The notes beneath the pieces were generated by a model. The model was not told the origin of the DNA. It saw only the letters and a list, made by a program, of their open reading frames with translations, and did no database searches. 64,000 nucleotides of DNA, from the NCBI GenBank assembly GCA_927441425.1, contig CAKMKG010000034.1, forward strand, positions 1 through 64,000, read 5' to 3'. Positions 35,098-44,173 of this stretch are shown one piece after another. This DNA is from an uncultured Bacillota bacterium. Its GTDB lineage: Bacteria > Bacillota > Clostridia > Peptostreptococcales > Anaerovoracaceae. The position numbers were made by a program, and so were the translations under genes. The stretch's first letter is position 1. Each line of letters begins with the position of its first letter.

Positions 35098-36113
35098 TAC
35101 AAGAAGCAATCTATAAAGCGATATCCAGAGAGGACTTAGAATATGACACCGCCAGAATGGCGATGGAAGAAATCATGGATGGAACAGCGACCCAGGCTCA
35201 AATTGCAGCATTTCTCACTGCACTGAGGATGAAAGGGGAAAGTATCAGTGAAATTACTGCCTGTGCTTCCGTGATGAGAGAGAAAGCAATTCATATTCAA
35301 GCATCGGCTGAAGTTATGGATATCGTTGGTACAGGGGGAGATGTATCCGGCACCTTCAATATTTCCACGACGACGGCATTTGTTGTGGCAGCGGGAGGTG
35401 TACCCGTGGCAAAGCACGGCAACCGCAGTGTATCCAGCAAAAGCGGCGCTGCTGATGTGCTCGAAAAGTTAGGGATCAACATACTGCTGCCTTCTGAAAA
35501 GAGCCGAAGGATTCTGGAACGAATCGATCTTTGCTTTATGTTTGCTCAGATTTATCACAATTCCATGAAGCATGCCGCACCGGTGAGAAAGGAACTCGGT
35601 GTGCGAACGATTTTCAATATTTTAGGACCCTTGTCCAATCCGGCAGGAGCTAGCATGCAGCTTATGGGCGTTTTTGATGAAACACTGACGGAACCGTTGG
35701 CGCAGGTATTGGCAAATCTTGGTGTCAAGCGCGGGATGGTGATTCACGGCTGCGATGGTATGGATGAAGCAACCTTAACAACTCAGACAAAAGTTGTCGA
35801 AATAAAAGACGGAACGTTGGAAAGCTATTATATCGCGCCGGAGGATTTCGGCTTTGAGAGATGTTCAAAGGAAGCGCTACAGGGCGGTGATGCAGAGGAA
35901 AACGCAGGTATTACAAGAGATATATTGAATGGGATTGAAAAGGGAGCCAAAAGAGATGTGGTTGTGCTCAATTCTGCGCTGGCGCTGTATTTGGCCGGAA
36001 AAGCGGAGTCTATTCAAGCCTGTATTCCTATGGCTCAGATGCTGATCGATAACGGATTAGCAAGCAACAAATTGGAACAATTCGTGAAATTATCCAATGA
36101 GGTACTGTCATGA
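35094..36113 (+). CDS. trpD: Anthranilate phosphoribosyltransferase
   Basis: A 339-residue enzyme that transfers phosphoribosyl from PRPP to anthranilate. GTGGDVSGTFNISTTTAFV and KHGNRSVSSKSGAADVLEKLG are the PRPP- and Mg-binding motifs. GPLSNPAGASMQLMGVF is also conserved. It overlaps trpG and trpC by 4 nt each. Confidence 0.96.
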   Translation: MIQEAIYKAISREDLEYDTARMAMEEIMDGTATQAQIAAFLTALRMKGESISEITACASVMREKAIHIQASAEVMDIVGTGGDVSGTFNISTTTAFVVAAGGVPVAKHGNRSVSSKSGAADVLEKLGINILLPSEKSRRILERIDLCFMFAQIYHNSMKHAAPVRKELGVRTIFNILGPLSNPAGASMQLMGVFDETLTEPLAQVLANLGVKRGMVIHGCDGMDEATLTTQTKVVEIKDGTLESYYIAPEDFGFERCSKEALQGGDAEENAGITRDILNGIEKGAKRDVVVLNSALALYLAGKAESIQACIPMAQMLIDNGLASNKLEQFVKLSNEVLS

Positions 36114-36907
36114 CCGACATATTGCATGCAATCGCTGCCCGTTCCCTTGAAAGGGTAGAAAGCAAGAAAATACAAAAATCCCTGATGGAAATTTCAAAGG
36201 AGGCCGTGAGCCTTTGCACTGAAAATCCAGAATTCCCATTTGAAAAGGCATTAAGATCAAAGGGTATGGCATTTATCTGTGAAGTAAAGAAAGCATCTCC
36301 CTCAAAAGGAATTCTGGATGATCATTTTCCCTATCTTGAAATCGCAAGAGAATATGAGGATGCAGGAGCCGCTGCAATCTCCGTACTGACAGAACCGGAT
36401 TGGTTTCTTGGCAGGGATTATTATTTGAAGGAAATCAGGGAAACAGTTGATATTCCGCTCCTGAGAAAGGATTTTACTGTAGACAGCTATCAAATCTACG
36501 AATCGAAGCTGCTTGGAGCCGATGCGATCCTGCTGATCTGTGCCTTGCTGGATGTGGTGAAGCTGAAAGAGTTTATCAAAATGGCCAATGGACTTGGCCT
36601 TTCCGCTTTGGTAGAGGCCCATACCGAGGAGGAGATAAATGTTGCACTGGATGCCGGTGCGAGAATCATCGGAGTGAATAACCGTGATTTGAAAACCTTT
36701 GAAGTGGATATCACGACGAGTATAAGACTACGGAAGCTTGTGCCGGAGACCATTCTCTTTATTTCCGAAAGCGGGATCCGGACTCCTGAGGATATTGGAA
36801 ATCTTGAAGATCATGCTGTTGACGGAGTTCTTATCGGCGAAATACTCATGAAAAGCAAGGATAAAAAGAAAAAACTTACGGAATTGAAAGGGGCGCAGTC
36901 GTTGTGA
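36110..36907 (+). CDS. trpC: Indole-3-glycerol-phosphate synthase
   Basis: A 265-residue TIM barrel. CEVKKASPSKG contains the substrate-binding and catalytic Lys, LLRKDFTVDSYQIYESKLLGADAILLI the next catalytic Lys, and GVNNRDLKTFEVD and ISESGI close the barrel. It closes the indole ring in Trp synthesis. It is separate from TrpF, unlike the enterobacterial fusion. Confidence 0.96.
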   Translation: MTDILHAIAARSLERVESKKIQKSLMEISKEAVSLCTENPEFPFEKALRSKGMAFICEVKKASPSKGILDDHFPYLEIAREYEDAGAAAISVLTEPDWFLGRDYYLKEIRETVDIPLLRKDFTVDSYQIYESKLLGADAILLICALLDVVKLKEFIKMANGLGLSALVEAHTEEEINVALDAGARIIGVNNRDLKTFEVDITTSIRLRKLVPETILFISESGIRTPEDIGNLEDHAVDGVLIGEILMKSKDKKKKLTELKGAQSL

Positions 36908-37500
36908 AAATTAAGATATGCGGACTGTTTCGACAACAAGACATTGAATATGTGAATGTAGCGCTTCCAGACTATATCGGATTTGTTTTTGCAAAGAGCA
37001 AGCGTCAAGTAACTGCCGAACAGGCAGCGCAACTGAGAAAAAATCTGAAGACAGGTATTCAGACAGTTGGAGTCTTTGTAAACGCACCGATTGATTATGC
37101 AGCAGGCCTGTTGAAAAGCGGAGTGATCGATCTCGTACAGCTTCACGGCAGCGAAGATGAAGCATACATGGAACGTTTGAGATCCAATACCGGATGTCAA
37201 ATTATAAAAGCGATTCGGGTTGATACCATAGCGGATATTGCTACTGCCCAAAAAAGCTCTGCTGACTATTTGCTCCTGGATCACGGTTCAGGTGGAACCG
37301 GAGAAACGTTCAATTGGGAACTGGTTCGGGGCTGTAAAAAACCTTTATTTTTAGCAGGAGGTATTCATGCCGGAAATATCAATCAGGCAATGGAGACAGG
37401 AAATCCATTTGCCATCGATTTGAGCAGCGGCGTGGAGACAGACGGTATGAAGGATAAGACTAAAATAATTGAAATTGTAAGGAGCGTACGAAATGGCTAA
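36904..37500 (+). CDS. trpF: Phosphoribosylanthranilate isomerase
   Basis: A 198-residue TIM barrel for the Amadori rearrangement before Trp[16 protein letters not shown] holds the general base Cys and [15 protein letters not shown] the general acid Asp, followed by [10 protein letters not shown] and the phosphate-binding IDLSSGVE. The start is GTG 36904, overlapping the trpC stop. Confidence 0.95.
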   Translation: MKIKICGLFRQQDIEYVNVALPDYIGFVFAKSKRQVTAEQAAQLRKNLKTGIQTVGVFVNAPIDYAAGLLKSGVIDLVQLHGSEDEAYMERLRSNTGCQIIKAIRVDTIADIATAQKSSADYLLLDHGSGGTGETFNWELVRGCKKPLFLAGGIHAGNINQAMETGNPFAIDLSSGVETDGMKDKTKIIEIVRSVRNG

Positions 37501-38677
37501 AGGAAGATATGGGATTCATGGTGGACAATACGTCCCCGAAACGCTGATGAATGAATTGATCCATCTGGAAACGTGCTACGAACATTACAAAAATGATGCA
37601 GACTTTCATCATGCGTTACAAAAGCTATTAAACGAATATGCCGGAAGACCATCCCTGTTATATTTTGCAGAAAAGATGACAAAGGAGCTGGGAGGCGCAA
37701 AAATTTATCTGAAGAGGGAGGATTTAAACCATACCGGTTCCCACAAAATCAATAATGTGTTAGGACAGGCACTTCTAGCAAAGAGGATGGGGAAAACAAG
37801 ACTGATTGCTGAGACCGGTGCAGGCCAGCATGGAGTCGCAACCGCTACAGCCGCCGCATTGCTGGGAATGGAATGTGAAATCTTTATGGGAAAAGAGGAT
37901 ACGGAGCGGCAAGCACTAAACGTCTATCGAATGGAGCTGCTCGGAGCGGCTGTGCACCCGGTAACAAGCGGAACGATGACATTGAAGGATGCAGTCAATG
38001 AAGCAATGAGGGAATGGACGACCAGAGTCCAGGATACCCATTATGTTTTTGGCTCTGTTATGGGACCCCATCCATTTCCCATGATGGTTCGTGATTTTCA
38101 AAGTGTGATCAGCAGGGAAGCAAGAGCACAGATCCTAGATGTGGAATTAAAGCTGCCCGATGCGGTAGTTGCCTGTGTCGGCGGAGGGAGCAATGCAATG
38201 GGTATGTTTTATCACTTCCTAGAAGACACGCAGGTAAAGCTCATTGGATGTGAAGCGGCAGGACGGGGGACTGAAACGGATCAGCATGCTGCAACCATTG
38301 CAAAAGGAAGCCTCGGAATTTTCCACGGAATGAAATCCTATTTCTGCCAGGACGAATACGGGCAGATCGCACCGGTCTATTCTATCTCAGCAGGCCTTGA
38401 CTATCCGGGAATCGGCCCGGAACATGCTTATCTGCATGATATTGAAAGAGCGCAGTATATTCCGGTTACAGACGCAGAGGCAGTGGACGCATTTGAATAT
38501 CTGGCCAGAACCGAGGGGATCATTTGTGCCATAGAAAGTGCACATGCGATAGCCCATGTGATAAAGCTGGCTCCGAAAATGGCCAAAAATCAAATCATTT
38601 TGATATGCCTCTCCGGCAGAGGAGATAAGGATGTAGCAGCGATTGCAAGGTATAAGGGGGTAAACTTACATGAGTAA
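37493..38677 (+). CDS. trpB: Tryptophan synthase, beta chain
   Basis: A 394-residue PLP enzyme that condenses indole with serine. The PLP Lys is in [24 protein letters not shown] is the substrate carboxylate loop and [12 protein letters not shown] binds the PLP phosphate. This is the classical TrpB1 type that pairs with TrpA. It overlaps trpF by 8 nt and trpA by 8 nt. Confidence 0.97.
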   Translation: MAKGRYGIHGGQYVPETLMNELIHLETCYEHYKNDADFHHALQKLLNEYAGRPSLLYFAEKMTKELGGAKIYLKREDLNHTGSHKINNVLGQALLAKRMGKTRLIAETGAGQHGVATATAAALLGMECEIFMGKEDTERQALNVYRMELLGAAVHPVTSGTMTLKDAVNEAMREWTTRVQDTHYVFGSVMGPHPFPMMVRDFQSVISREARAQILDVELKLPDAVVACVGGGSNAMGMFYHFLEDTQVKLIGCEAAGRGTETDQHAATIAKGSLGIFHGMKSYFCQDEYGQIAPVYSISAGLDYPGIGPEHAYLHDIERAQYIPVTDAEAVDAFEYLARTEGIICAIESAHAIAHVIKLAPKMAKNQIILICLSGRGDKDVAAIARYKGVNLHE

Positions 38678-39446
38678 GATCGAAAAAGCATTTCAGAACG
38701 GGAAAGCCTTTGTAGCTTTTCTGACGGGAGGAGACCCTTCCATAGCCAAGAGTGAAGAATTCATCCTCCAAATGGTGGACGCAGGTGCCGACCTTATTGA
38801 AATAGGGATTCCATTCTCCGACCCCGTGGCGGAGGGACCTGTGATTCAGCAGGCAAATATGAGAGCCTTATCTGCCGGGGTCACAACGGATTCAATTTTT
38901 GAATTGGTAGAATCTGTGAGAAAAAAAACGGAGGTGCCGTTGGTTTTCCTCACTTACCTCAATCCGGTCTTTAACTACGGCTATGATCGTTTTTTTAACA
39001 GATGCCACGCATTGGGTGTCGATGGAATGATTATTCCCGACCTGCCTTTTGAAGAGAAAGATGAACTGGCCGAGGTTGCAGATCATTATCGTGTTGATTT
39101 GATTTCCCTCATCGCTCCGACTTCGGCGCAGCGAATCAAGCAGATCGCAAAGGTGGCAAAAGGATTCCTTTATGTGGTTTCTTCCATGGGAGTTACTGGC
39201 ATGCGAAGTGAGTTCAAAGTAGATCTGAAAAACATCATAGCAACTGCAAAAGAGAGCAGTAATCTTCCTGTTGCCGTCGGATTTGGGATTAATACGCCGG
39301 AGCAGGCAAAAGAAATCGCAAGCATCGCTGACGGTGTGATCGTTGGAAGTGCAATCGTAAAGCTGATTGAAAAACATGGCGATGCCGCCGGCATTTATAT
39401 CTTTGAATATGTGAAGAATATGAAGGAAGCTATGACGGGTGATTGA
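38670..39446 (+). CDS. trpA: Tryptophan synthase, alpha chain
   Basis: A 258-residue TIM barrel that cleaves indole-3-glycerol phosphate. The catalytic Glu and Asp are in [40 protein letters not shown] and [13 protein letters not shown] are conserved. It is the last trp gene and ends only about 40 nt from the attR-like crossover, with no good terminator between. Trp transcripts may therefore run antisense into the split coat-like gene. Confidence 0.96.
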   Translation: MSKIEKAFQNGKAFVAFLTGGDPSIAKSEEFILQMVDAGADLIEIGIPFSDPVAEGPVIQQANMRALSAGVTTDSIFELVESVRKKTEVPLVFLTYLNPVFNYGYDRFFNRCHALGVDGMIIPDLPFEEKDELAEVADHYRVDLISLIAPTSAQRIKQIAKVAKGFLYVVSSMGVTGMRSEFKVDLKNIIATAKESSNLPVAVGFGINTPEQAKEIASIADGVIVGSAIVKLIEKHGDAAGIYIFEYVKNMKEAMTGD

Positions 39447-39454
39447 ATGATGGG

Positions 39455-39515
39455 AGTAACAAAACAATGATAACAATGTGTTTCTCATGTAACACATAAA
39501 GCGATGATTAGATTT
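39455..39515. other. attR-like junction of the 13.8-kb element
   Basis: On the minus strand the gene reads GCT TTA TGT GTT ACA TGA, where the final A is contributed by the element, creating the stop. The arm ATGATAACAATGTGTTTC (39467-39484) is the exact inverse of the arm at attL. With the flanking extension the two ends match at 24 of 26 positions. The crossover TG is at 39486-39487. Confidence 0.8.
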
Positions 39516-40246
39516 GCCTTGATTGTTCCGTCAGGGCACAAGGTAATATCTCTTCCTATGTTGTTTGTAGCCAGCCTTGTTTCACAGGCCGGGTTACAGA
39601 ATTCACTGAATCGTGGCAGGAATGCACTGTTTTGAGTAGAAGGCATACATAACTCGAAGAAATTTGTCAGTACTAACGGGGAATGGCAATCTGCAATATT
39701 TACATTTGCGACAACGCTGAATACGACGTCGCGGTCGTTCCTGTCGCTGAGTAACAAGTCGAGAGTTACCAGTACATCTCCGGTAATCGCAATGTTTTGA
39801 GTTCCGAAAATTGGAGTGCCTTTGCACTTCTCATCACATTCTTCGGTATCTGCATAAAGTACTCTTTCAGAAAATGTTCCATCTGGACCAACCACTCGAA
39901 TTGGATCACAATGTGCATCCTGAATAAATGTTGCACCTGAAATTGTAGTGTCTACATCCAGAGTGAGGTTTGATGGGTCTTCCACGTTCAGCGGGTTAAA
40001 GAACCTCTTACAGCGAATGTCTATGACTCTTCTTAATCTGTGTCCTCTGGGAATTGCAGGTGAAAAGCATTGGTTCGTCACAGTTTTCAGCCCTTGGAGA
40101 TTAAAAAGAACAGCATCGTATACTTTTTGAACAAAAATCGGTTCTGATACCACATCTCTTAAATTTCCGCTGAATTCGCAGAGCTGATTAGCATTGCAGC
40201 ATTTTTGAAAGAGGTCCGGCGATATGTTGCCACCGAAACAACTCAT
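39485..40246 (-). CDS. 5' part of a split cysteine-rich coat-like gene
   Basis: A 253-residue open frame from ATG 40246, chosen for the AAAGGAGGG site just upstream; the ORF-track start at 40303 lacks one. Beginning MSCFGGNISPDLFQKC, it has about a dozen Cys and many hydrophobic beta-like stretches, resembling spore coat or exosporium proteins of clostridia. It has no signal peptide and no known catalytic motif. It ends abruptly ALCVT-stop exactly at the attR-like junction. Excision would replace the TGA by TGT and continue CEKKIVVPVQLCV for 78 more residues, giving 331. The present product is therefore probably truncated in vegetative cells. The coat role is inferred from composition. Confidence 0.75.
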   Translation of the reverse strand: MSCFGGNISPDLFQKCCNANQLCEFSGNLRDVVSEPIFVQKVYDAVLFNLQGLKTVTNQCFSPAIPRGHRLRRVIDIRCKRFFNPLNVEDPSNLTLDVDTTISGATFIQDAHCDPIRVVGPDGTFSERVLYADTEECDEKCKGTPIFGTQNIAITGDVLVTLDLLLSDRNDRDVVFSVVANVNIADCHSPLVLTNFFELCMPSTQNSAFLPRFSEFCNPACETRLATNNIGRDITLCPDGTIKANLIIALCVT

Positions 40247-40307
40247 ATATTTCCCTCCTTTAACCGGTCTTTCATTATTTCTTTTCAAGGTCAGTATATT
40301 CACAGTT

Positions 40308-40341
40308 AAATGTATGTGTTACTTCGCAATCAAAAATATCA
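40308..40341 (-). promoter_or_regulatory. Possible SigE-like promoter of the split gene
   Basis: On the minus strand TGATATTT is followed 17 nt later by CATACATTT, close to the mother-cell SigE -10 (CATACAnT). The spacing is longer than the usual 14-15 nt, so this is a weak call. It would give a leader of about 55 nt. Confidence 0.3.
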
Positions 40342-40495
40342 CAGTATGAAGAAAGGTATATTTGAAAGGGGTAACACTAGGATTCATTTCCCTGATTCAG
40401 GGTATAGTATGACTGAATAGATAAAAAAGAAAGTCATAATTTCTGCGTAAATTATGATAGGCAGGATTGGCCGACAAGAAAGAGAGGTTGAAAAA

Positions 40496-41455
40496 ATGAA
40501 AAGTACAGAAAAGGAAATATATCTTGCGGGGGGCTGCTTTTGGGGACTGGAGAAATATCTGAGCAATATCCCCGGGGTAACGGCGACGGAAACGGGTTAT
40601 GCAAACGGGAAGACCGAGAAACCTACCTATGAGGAGGTTTGCCGTCATGGTTCCGGTCATGCAGAGGCGGTCCGTCTCTCTTATGATGCATCCCAGATCA
40701 GCTTGGCGAGATTGTTATCACTTTTTTATAGGGTAATCGATCCGACTTCACTCAACCGCCAGGGGAACGATGTGGGCAGCCAGTACCGTACAGGGATTTA
40801 TTATATGGATCAGGAGGATTATTCTGTCATACGGAAGTCCATCGATGAATTAAAGAACAATTATCAAAAGCCCATCGCCATCGAGACGCTGCCTTTAAAA
40901 AATTACTATCCTGCTGAGGAGTATCACCAGAAATACCTTGATAAAAATCCCGGGGGTTACTGCCATATCAATCCAAGTCATTTTGAATTGGCAAAGGAGG
41001 CACTGGTAGATCCACTTGAATATCGAGTTCCAGAAAAGGAGGAACTGAAGGAGAAGCTGAGCCCGATTCAGTATGAAGTTACAATAAAGAACGGAACAGA
41101 ACCTCCCTATCAGAACGAATATTGGGATAACGACAGGGAAGGAATCTATGTTGATATCACTACGGGTGAACCGCTGTTTTTCTCGAAGGATAAGTTTGAA
41201 GCGTGCGGATGGCCAAGCTTTACCAGATCCATTGATCCGGAAGGAATAAAAATAAAAACGGACTTAACCCATGGTATGATCCGGAAAGAAGTGCGCAGTC
41301 GGGTAGGAGACATCCACTTAGGCCATGTTTTTTCCGACGGACCAAAAGAATCGGGTGGTCAGCGGTATTGTATCAACAGTGCGGCTTTGCGCTTTATACC
41401 AAAAGAGAAAATGAAAGAGGCGGGATATGAAAAATATCTTTTCCATCTGAAATAA
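40496..41455 (+). CDS. msrAB: Peptide methionine sulfoxide reductase MsrA-MsrB fusion
   Basis: A 319-residue bifunctional enzyme that repairs both methionine sulfoxide epimers. The N-terminal MsrA has catalytic Cys14 in [10 protein letters not shown] and [22 protein letters not shown]. The C-terminal MsrB has [10 protein letters not shown] and catalytic Cys292 in [13 protein letters not shown]. It lacks the CxxC zinc pair of many MsrB proteins. The start is ATG 40496 with GAGAGGTTG upstream. A CCCTG-ATT-CAGGG palindrome next to TATAGT (40390-40408) may be its promoter/operator. Confidence 0.95.
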   Translation: MKSTEKEIYLAGGCFWGLEKYLSNIPGVTATETGYANGKTEKPTYEEVCRHGSGHAEAVRLSYDASQISLARLLSLFYRVIDPTSLNRQGNDVGSQYRTGIYYMDQEDYSVIRKSIDELKNNYQKPIAIETLPLKNYYPAEEYHQKYLDKNPGGYCHINPSHFELAKEALVDPLEYRVPEKEELKEKLSPIQYEVTIKNGTEPPYQNEYWDNDREGIYVDITTGEPLFFSKDKFEACGWPSFTRSIDPEGIKIKTDLTHGMIRKEVRSRVGDIHLGHVFSDGPKESGGQRYCINSAALRFIPKEKMKEAGYEKYLFHLK

Positions 41456-41470
41456 CATTTAAATATAGGT

Positions 41471-41512
41471 GTCAGTATTCTCTTTTCAGGATTTTCAGGA
41501 AGTCAGTATTCT
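41471..41512 (+). repeat. Two direct copies of GTCAGTATTCT
   Basis: The 11-nt sequence occurs at 41471-41481 and 41502-41512, 31 nt apart start to start, about three helical turns. It lies just upstream of a TATAAT (41551-41556), so it may be a paired activator site for the gene at 41672. Confidence 0.4.
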
Positions 41513-41605
41513 GTTTGAAAGAAACGGTTTCACAAAGTAGTATTTTTTGATATAATAAATAAGGTTTACTGTAGCATAACGTGTTTTTAACTGATAACAA
41601 CGGCA

Positions 41606-41644
41606 GGCAGGTACATTGGACATATTGTTGGACTTGCCTTTTTT
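41606..41644 (+). terminator. Leader terminator-like hairpin before the transglutaminase-like gene
   Basis: GGCAGGT and ACTTGCC can pair around a 19-nt loop, followed by T6. It lies between a TATAAT at 41551-41556 and the start codon at 41672, so it may act as an attenuator, or simply as the msrAB terminator. Confidence 0.5.
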
Positions 41645-41671
41645 GATTCAAATTAGAGATGGAGAAAGAAG

Positions 41672-42760
41672 ATGCAGTTGAATTCGGATTATTATGATAC
41701 GGACTTCAAATTGACCTACAAAGGAAATGAGATTCTAATACGGAATGACGGTCCGGAGGGAGAGAGTCTTTTTGTCAACGGTGAGTTACAGGATCAGAAT
41801 TTCAGCCCGCATAATGGTCATCTCATCGGACATATCTTTAATGAGGAAAACATAAAAGAAGTAATCGAAGTTATTATGGGCGGCCGGGAAACACGAGACT
41901 GCATGATCTATGCTGATGGGAGTCTGATACACACCCATGTTCCACCTGCGGAATTGATTGAAAAACCGAAAAAGGAAAATGAGAAAAAAAGAACGAGGAG
42001 TGGTCTCATATTTCCATTTATCGTAATTATTCTAATGGCAGTTATGATGCTGTTTATGCTACCGTATCTCGATGGAGATCAACCTTCAGAGGAACCTGCT
42101 GATACGGTTTTTCAGGAAGAAAACGATCCGGTAGAAGGCAAAACAGATGGGCAGGACACTGGGACTGATGTAGGGGAAGAGATTGAAGTAAACTACGCAT
42201 GGAAGTATGGTAAAAGCAGCTGGACATACACGCTGACGATACCGAAATCAGCCTATGATCAGTACAAAACTGTGGATAGGGGAAAAATCAAAAATTATAG
42301 CTACTATGTTACCGATCCGACCGATGATGATACCTTGGCCGAATTGGCAGGGAAATTTAAAGAGGCTGCAGAAAAGGAAGGCTTTTCGGATCTTGATATG
42401 GTGAGAAATATCATATTTTTCGTCCAGAATTTAAATTATGTTGATGACAAGGTCGGAACAGGGTATGATGAATATCCGAAATTTCCCTTGGAGACATTGG
42501 CTGATGAAGGAGGAGACTGCGAGGACAGCGCGATCTTGCTGGCATCTCTGTTGAGAGAGCTTGGTTATGGTACCGTCTTGATCCAGTTTCCGGATCATAT
42601 GGCAGTCGGTGTAAAGGGCAAAGAGTCCATGCCGGGCAGCTACTATGAGGTAGATGGAATCCGGTATTATTATGTGGAAACCACATCCGTAGGTTGGAGC
42701 ATCGGCGAAGTGCCGGAACAGATGAAGAATCAGGCGGCTAAAATATTGATTCTGAATTAA
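41672..42760 (+). CDS. Membrane-anchored transglutaminase-like protein
   Basis: A 362-residue protein with three parts. An N-terminal cytosolic segment of about 110 residues is followed by one membrane helix (FPFIVIILMAVMMLFMLPYL, about residues 113-132). An external domain of the transglutaminase/cysteine-protease fold has Cys283 in GGDCEDSAILLASLLRELGY and His309 in PDHMAVGV; VETTSVGW supplies the likely third residue. The active residues look intact, so a protease- or cross-linking-type activity on the cell surface is possible. The next gene starts at or near its stop. Confidence 0.7.
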   Translation: MQLNSDYYDTDFKLTYKGNEILIRNDGPEGESLFVNGELQDQNFSPHNGHLIGHIFNEENIKEVIEVIMGGRETRDCMIYADGSLIHTHVPPAELIEKPKKENEKKRTRSGLIFPFIVIILMAVMMLFMLPYLDGDQPSEEPADTVFQEENDPVEGKTDGQDTGTDVGEEIEVNYAWKYGKSSWTYTLTIPKSAYDQYKTVDRGKIKNYSYYVTDPTDDDTLAELAGKFKEAAEKEGFSDLDMVRNIIFFVQNLNYVDDKVGTGYDEYPKFPLETLADEGGDCEDSAILLASLLRELGYGTVLIQFPDHMAVGVKGKESMPGSYYEVDGIRYYYVETTSVGWSIGEVPEQMKNQAAKILILN

Positions 42761-42813
42761 TGCTTATTGGTATATTCAGAAGTCTATGGAAGAGATTTAA
42801 CGTAAGGAATGAA

Positions 42814-43152
42814 ATGACAAAGATCAAAGAAATCAATCTGGAATATGGAAGCCCCACGGTGGATACGGCAGTCAGGAACATGGTCAGCCAGCTTGGAACC
42901 TGTAAAGGACAGGGATACAAGGCTGTCATACTGGTTCACGGCTATGGCTCCTCCGGAGTTGGAGGCGGAATCAGAACCGCTGTAAGAAACAAGCTTAGGG
43001 AATCCAGCCTGAGCGGAATCGTGCGTTCCTGCTGCGGCGGAGAGCAATGGTATGAAAAGAAAAAGGAGCTTCTTTCCATCTGTGGACAGCTTACCGAATA
43101 CCAGAGAAAAATCGACGGGAATCAGGGCGTAACCGTGGTCATCCTAAAATGA
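42814..43152 (+). CDS. Smr-domain-like small protein
   Basis: About 112 residues. [19 protein letters not shown] and [24 protein letters not shown] follow the pattern of Smr domains (the C-terminal nuclease module of MutS2). The usual LDxH motif is altered to LEYG. ATG 42814 has AAGGA upstream; ATG 42760 overlaps the preceding stop but has no ribosome site. It may bind or nick nucleic acid; assignment is moderate. Confidence 0.6.
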   Translation: MTKIKEINLEYGSPTVDTAVRNMVSQLGTCKGQGYKAVILVHGYGSSGVGGGIRTAVRNKLRESSLSGIVRSCCGGEQWYEKKKELLSICGQLTEYQRKIDGNQGVTVVILK

Positions 43153-43166
43153 AGGGGGACAAGGAA

Positions 43167-43658
43167 GTGAGTATCAGTATCCTACGAGGTGATATCACAA
43201 AGCTAGCAGTGGATGCCATCGTGAATGCAGCGAATGAGACGCTGCTTGGCGGAGGAGGAGTGGATGGAGCAATTCATCGGGCTGCAGGAAAAGAACTGCT
43301 TGCGGAATGTAAGACTCTTCATGGCTGCAAAACAGGGCAAGCGAAAATAACAAAGGGATATCAGCTGCAGGCACAACATGTGATCCATACCGTTGGACCT
43401 GTTTGGCACGGAGGCAGCCAAGGAGAGCCTGAGCTGCTGGCAGACTGCTACAGAAACAGCCTCCGACTCGCTTTTGAAAACCGGCTGAAATCCATCGCAT
43501 TTCCGGCTATATCCACTGGAGTATATGGCTATCCGAAGGATGAGGCTGCGCTCATTGCCGTCGAAACGATAAACGAGTTTCTGACGCATACTGATATGGA
43601 AGTCGTTTTGGTCGCTTTCGGAGAAACCGATGAGCGATTGTATCAGAAATTAATCTGA
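43167..43658 (+). CDS. Macro-domain protein (ADP-ribose deacetylase type)
   Basis: About 163 residues covering one macro domain. [34 protein letters not shown] is the ADP-ribose-binding motif, and [14 protein letters not shown] the second phosphate loop. It resembles YmdB-type O-acetyl-ADP-ribose deacetylases. GTG 43167 has AGGGGG upstream; ATG 43149 overlaps the previous stop and is possible. It probably removes ADP-ribose-derived signals in the cytosol. Confidence 0.9.
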   Translation: MSISILRGDITKLAVDAIVNAANETLLGGGGVDGAIHRAAGKELLAECKTLHGCKTGQAKITKGYQLQAQHVIHTVGPVWHGGSQGEPELLADCYRNSLRLAFENRLKSIAFPAISTGVYGYPKDEAALIAVETINEFLTHTDMEVVLVAFGETDERLYQKLI

Positions 43659-43723
43659 ACGTTACGACTCGATTTACAAATCGTTTTCGGACAGAACATA
43701 ACCAAAGGAGGAAGAAGCGAAAA

Positions 43724-44173
43724 ATGGAAGATCGTCAAAGCATAATTGATGCAGTGGAATCGTTTTACGTGGAAATCATTGAGCGGTACAAGGATCTGGA
43801 AAGACAGGTGGCCGGCGAGTCGAGGCTTCGTACCATGTTCAAAAAAGTGGATTACAAAGCCAGAATTGCAAAATTTAAAGAACTGAAGAAAAAAGCCCAA
43901 AGCATCAACGTAAAAAAGATAAAGGTACGAGATGACGATGAGCTTTCCATCGATGTAAGGGACAAGCTTGGAATTTCACTTTCACTTTTTGTTAAGGTCA
44001 TCGATGCACAGGTATCTTGTCAAACCTTCTTGCATAAAAAAAGTGAAGGACAAAAACTGAATACCGTTGATTACAAGAATATGGTTTATAATGTGCAAAG
44101 AGCAACAGAAGAATTGCAAAATGGTCTGCGCAGTATGGATGCAGCCTATGCAAATTTAGAGGAGTATGAATGA
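43724..44173 (+). CDS. Uncharacterised helical protein
   Basis: A 149-residue, highly charged protein with predicted helices (IIERYKDLERQVAGESRLRTMFKK and AKFKELKKKAQSINVKKIKV) and one or two Cys. No membrane segment or catalytic motif. I do not recognise the family. AGGAGG precedes the ATG at 43724. The stop overlaps the start of the ABC-F gene by 4 nt, suggesting the two are translated together and perhaps work together at the ribosome. Confidence 0.55.
   Translation: MEDRQSIIDAVESFYVEIIERYKDLERQVAGESRLRTMFKKVDYKARIAKFKELKKKAQSINVKKIKVRDDDELSIDVRDKLGISLSLFVKVIDAQVSCQTFLHKKSEGQKLNTVDYKNMVYNVQRATEELQNGLRSMDAAYANLEEYE

Larger units (their letters stand above)
25666..39487. mobile_element. Skin-like excisable element splitting a coat-like gene, carrying the trp operon
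   Basis: Bounded by attL-like (25666-25667) and attR-like (39486-39487) crossover dinucleotides in direct orientation, 13,820 bp apart. Excision would form on the circle an attP with perfect 18-bp arms around CTGA. On the chromosome it would leave a continuous gene in which the TGA stop becomes TGT. A large serine recombinase lies just inside attL and reads toward it. Cargo is a 38-codon ORF, a DUF188 gene, a three-gene ABC efflux set, uvsE and trpEGDCFBA. There are no phage structural or conjugation genes. It could be a developmental element excised in the mother cell, or an integrated element fixed by its cargo; sequence favours a still-functional geometry. Confidence 0.8.

Noticed and set aside
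25669-39484. The 18-bp inverted repeats as ends of an invertible (flip-flop) segment
   Set aside because: Inversion would not join any gene parts. The repeats are better explained as the two dyad arms of one attP, because the gene-side cores are in direct orientation and keep the reading frame.
40314-40322. ATGTGTTAC upstream of the split gene as an extra att core
   Set aside because: A 9-mer only, without flanking arm or partner sequence.
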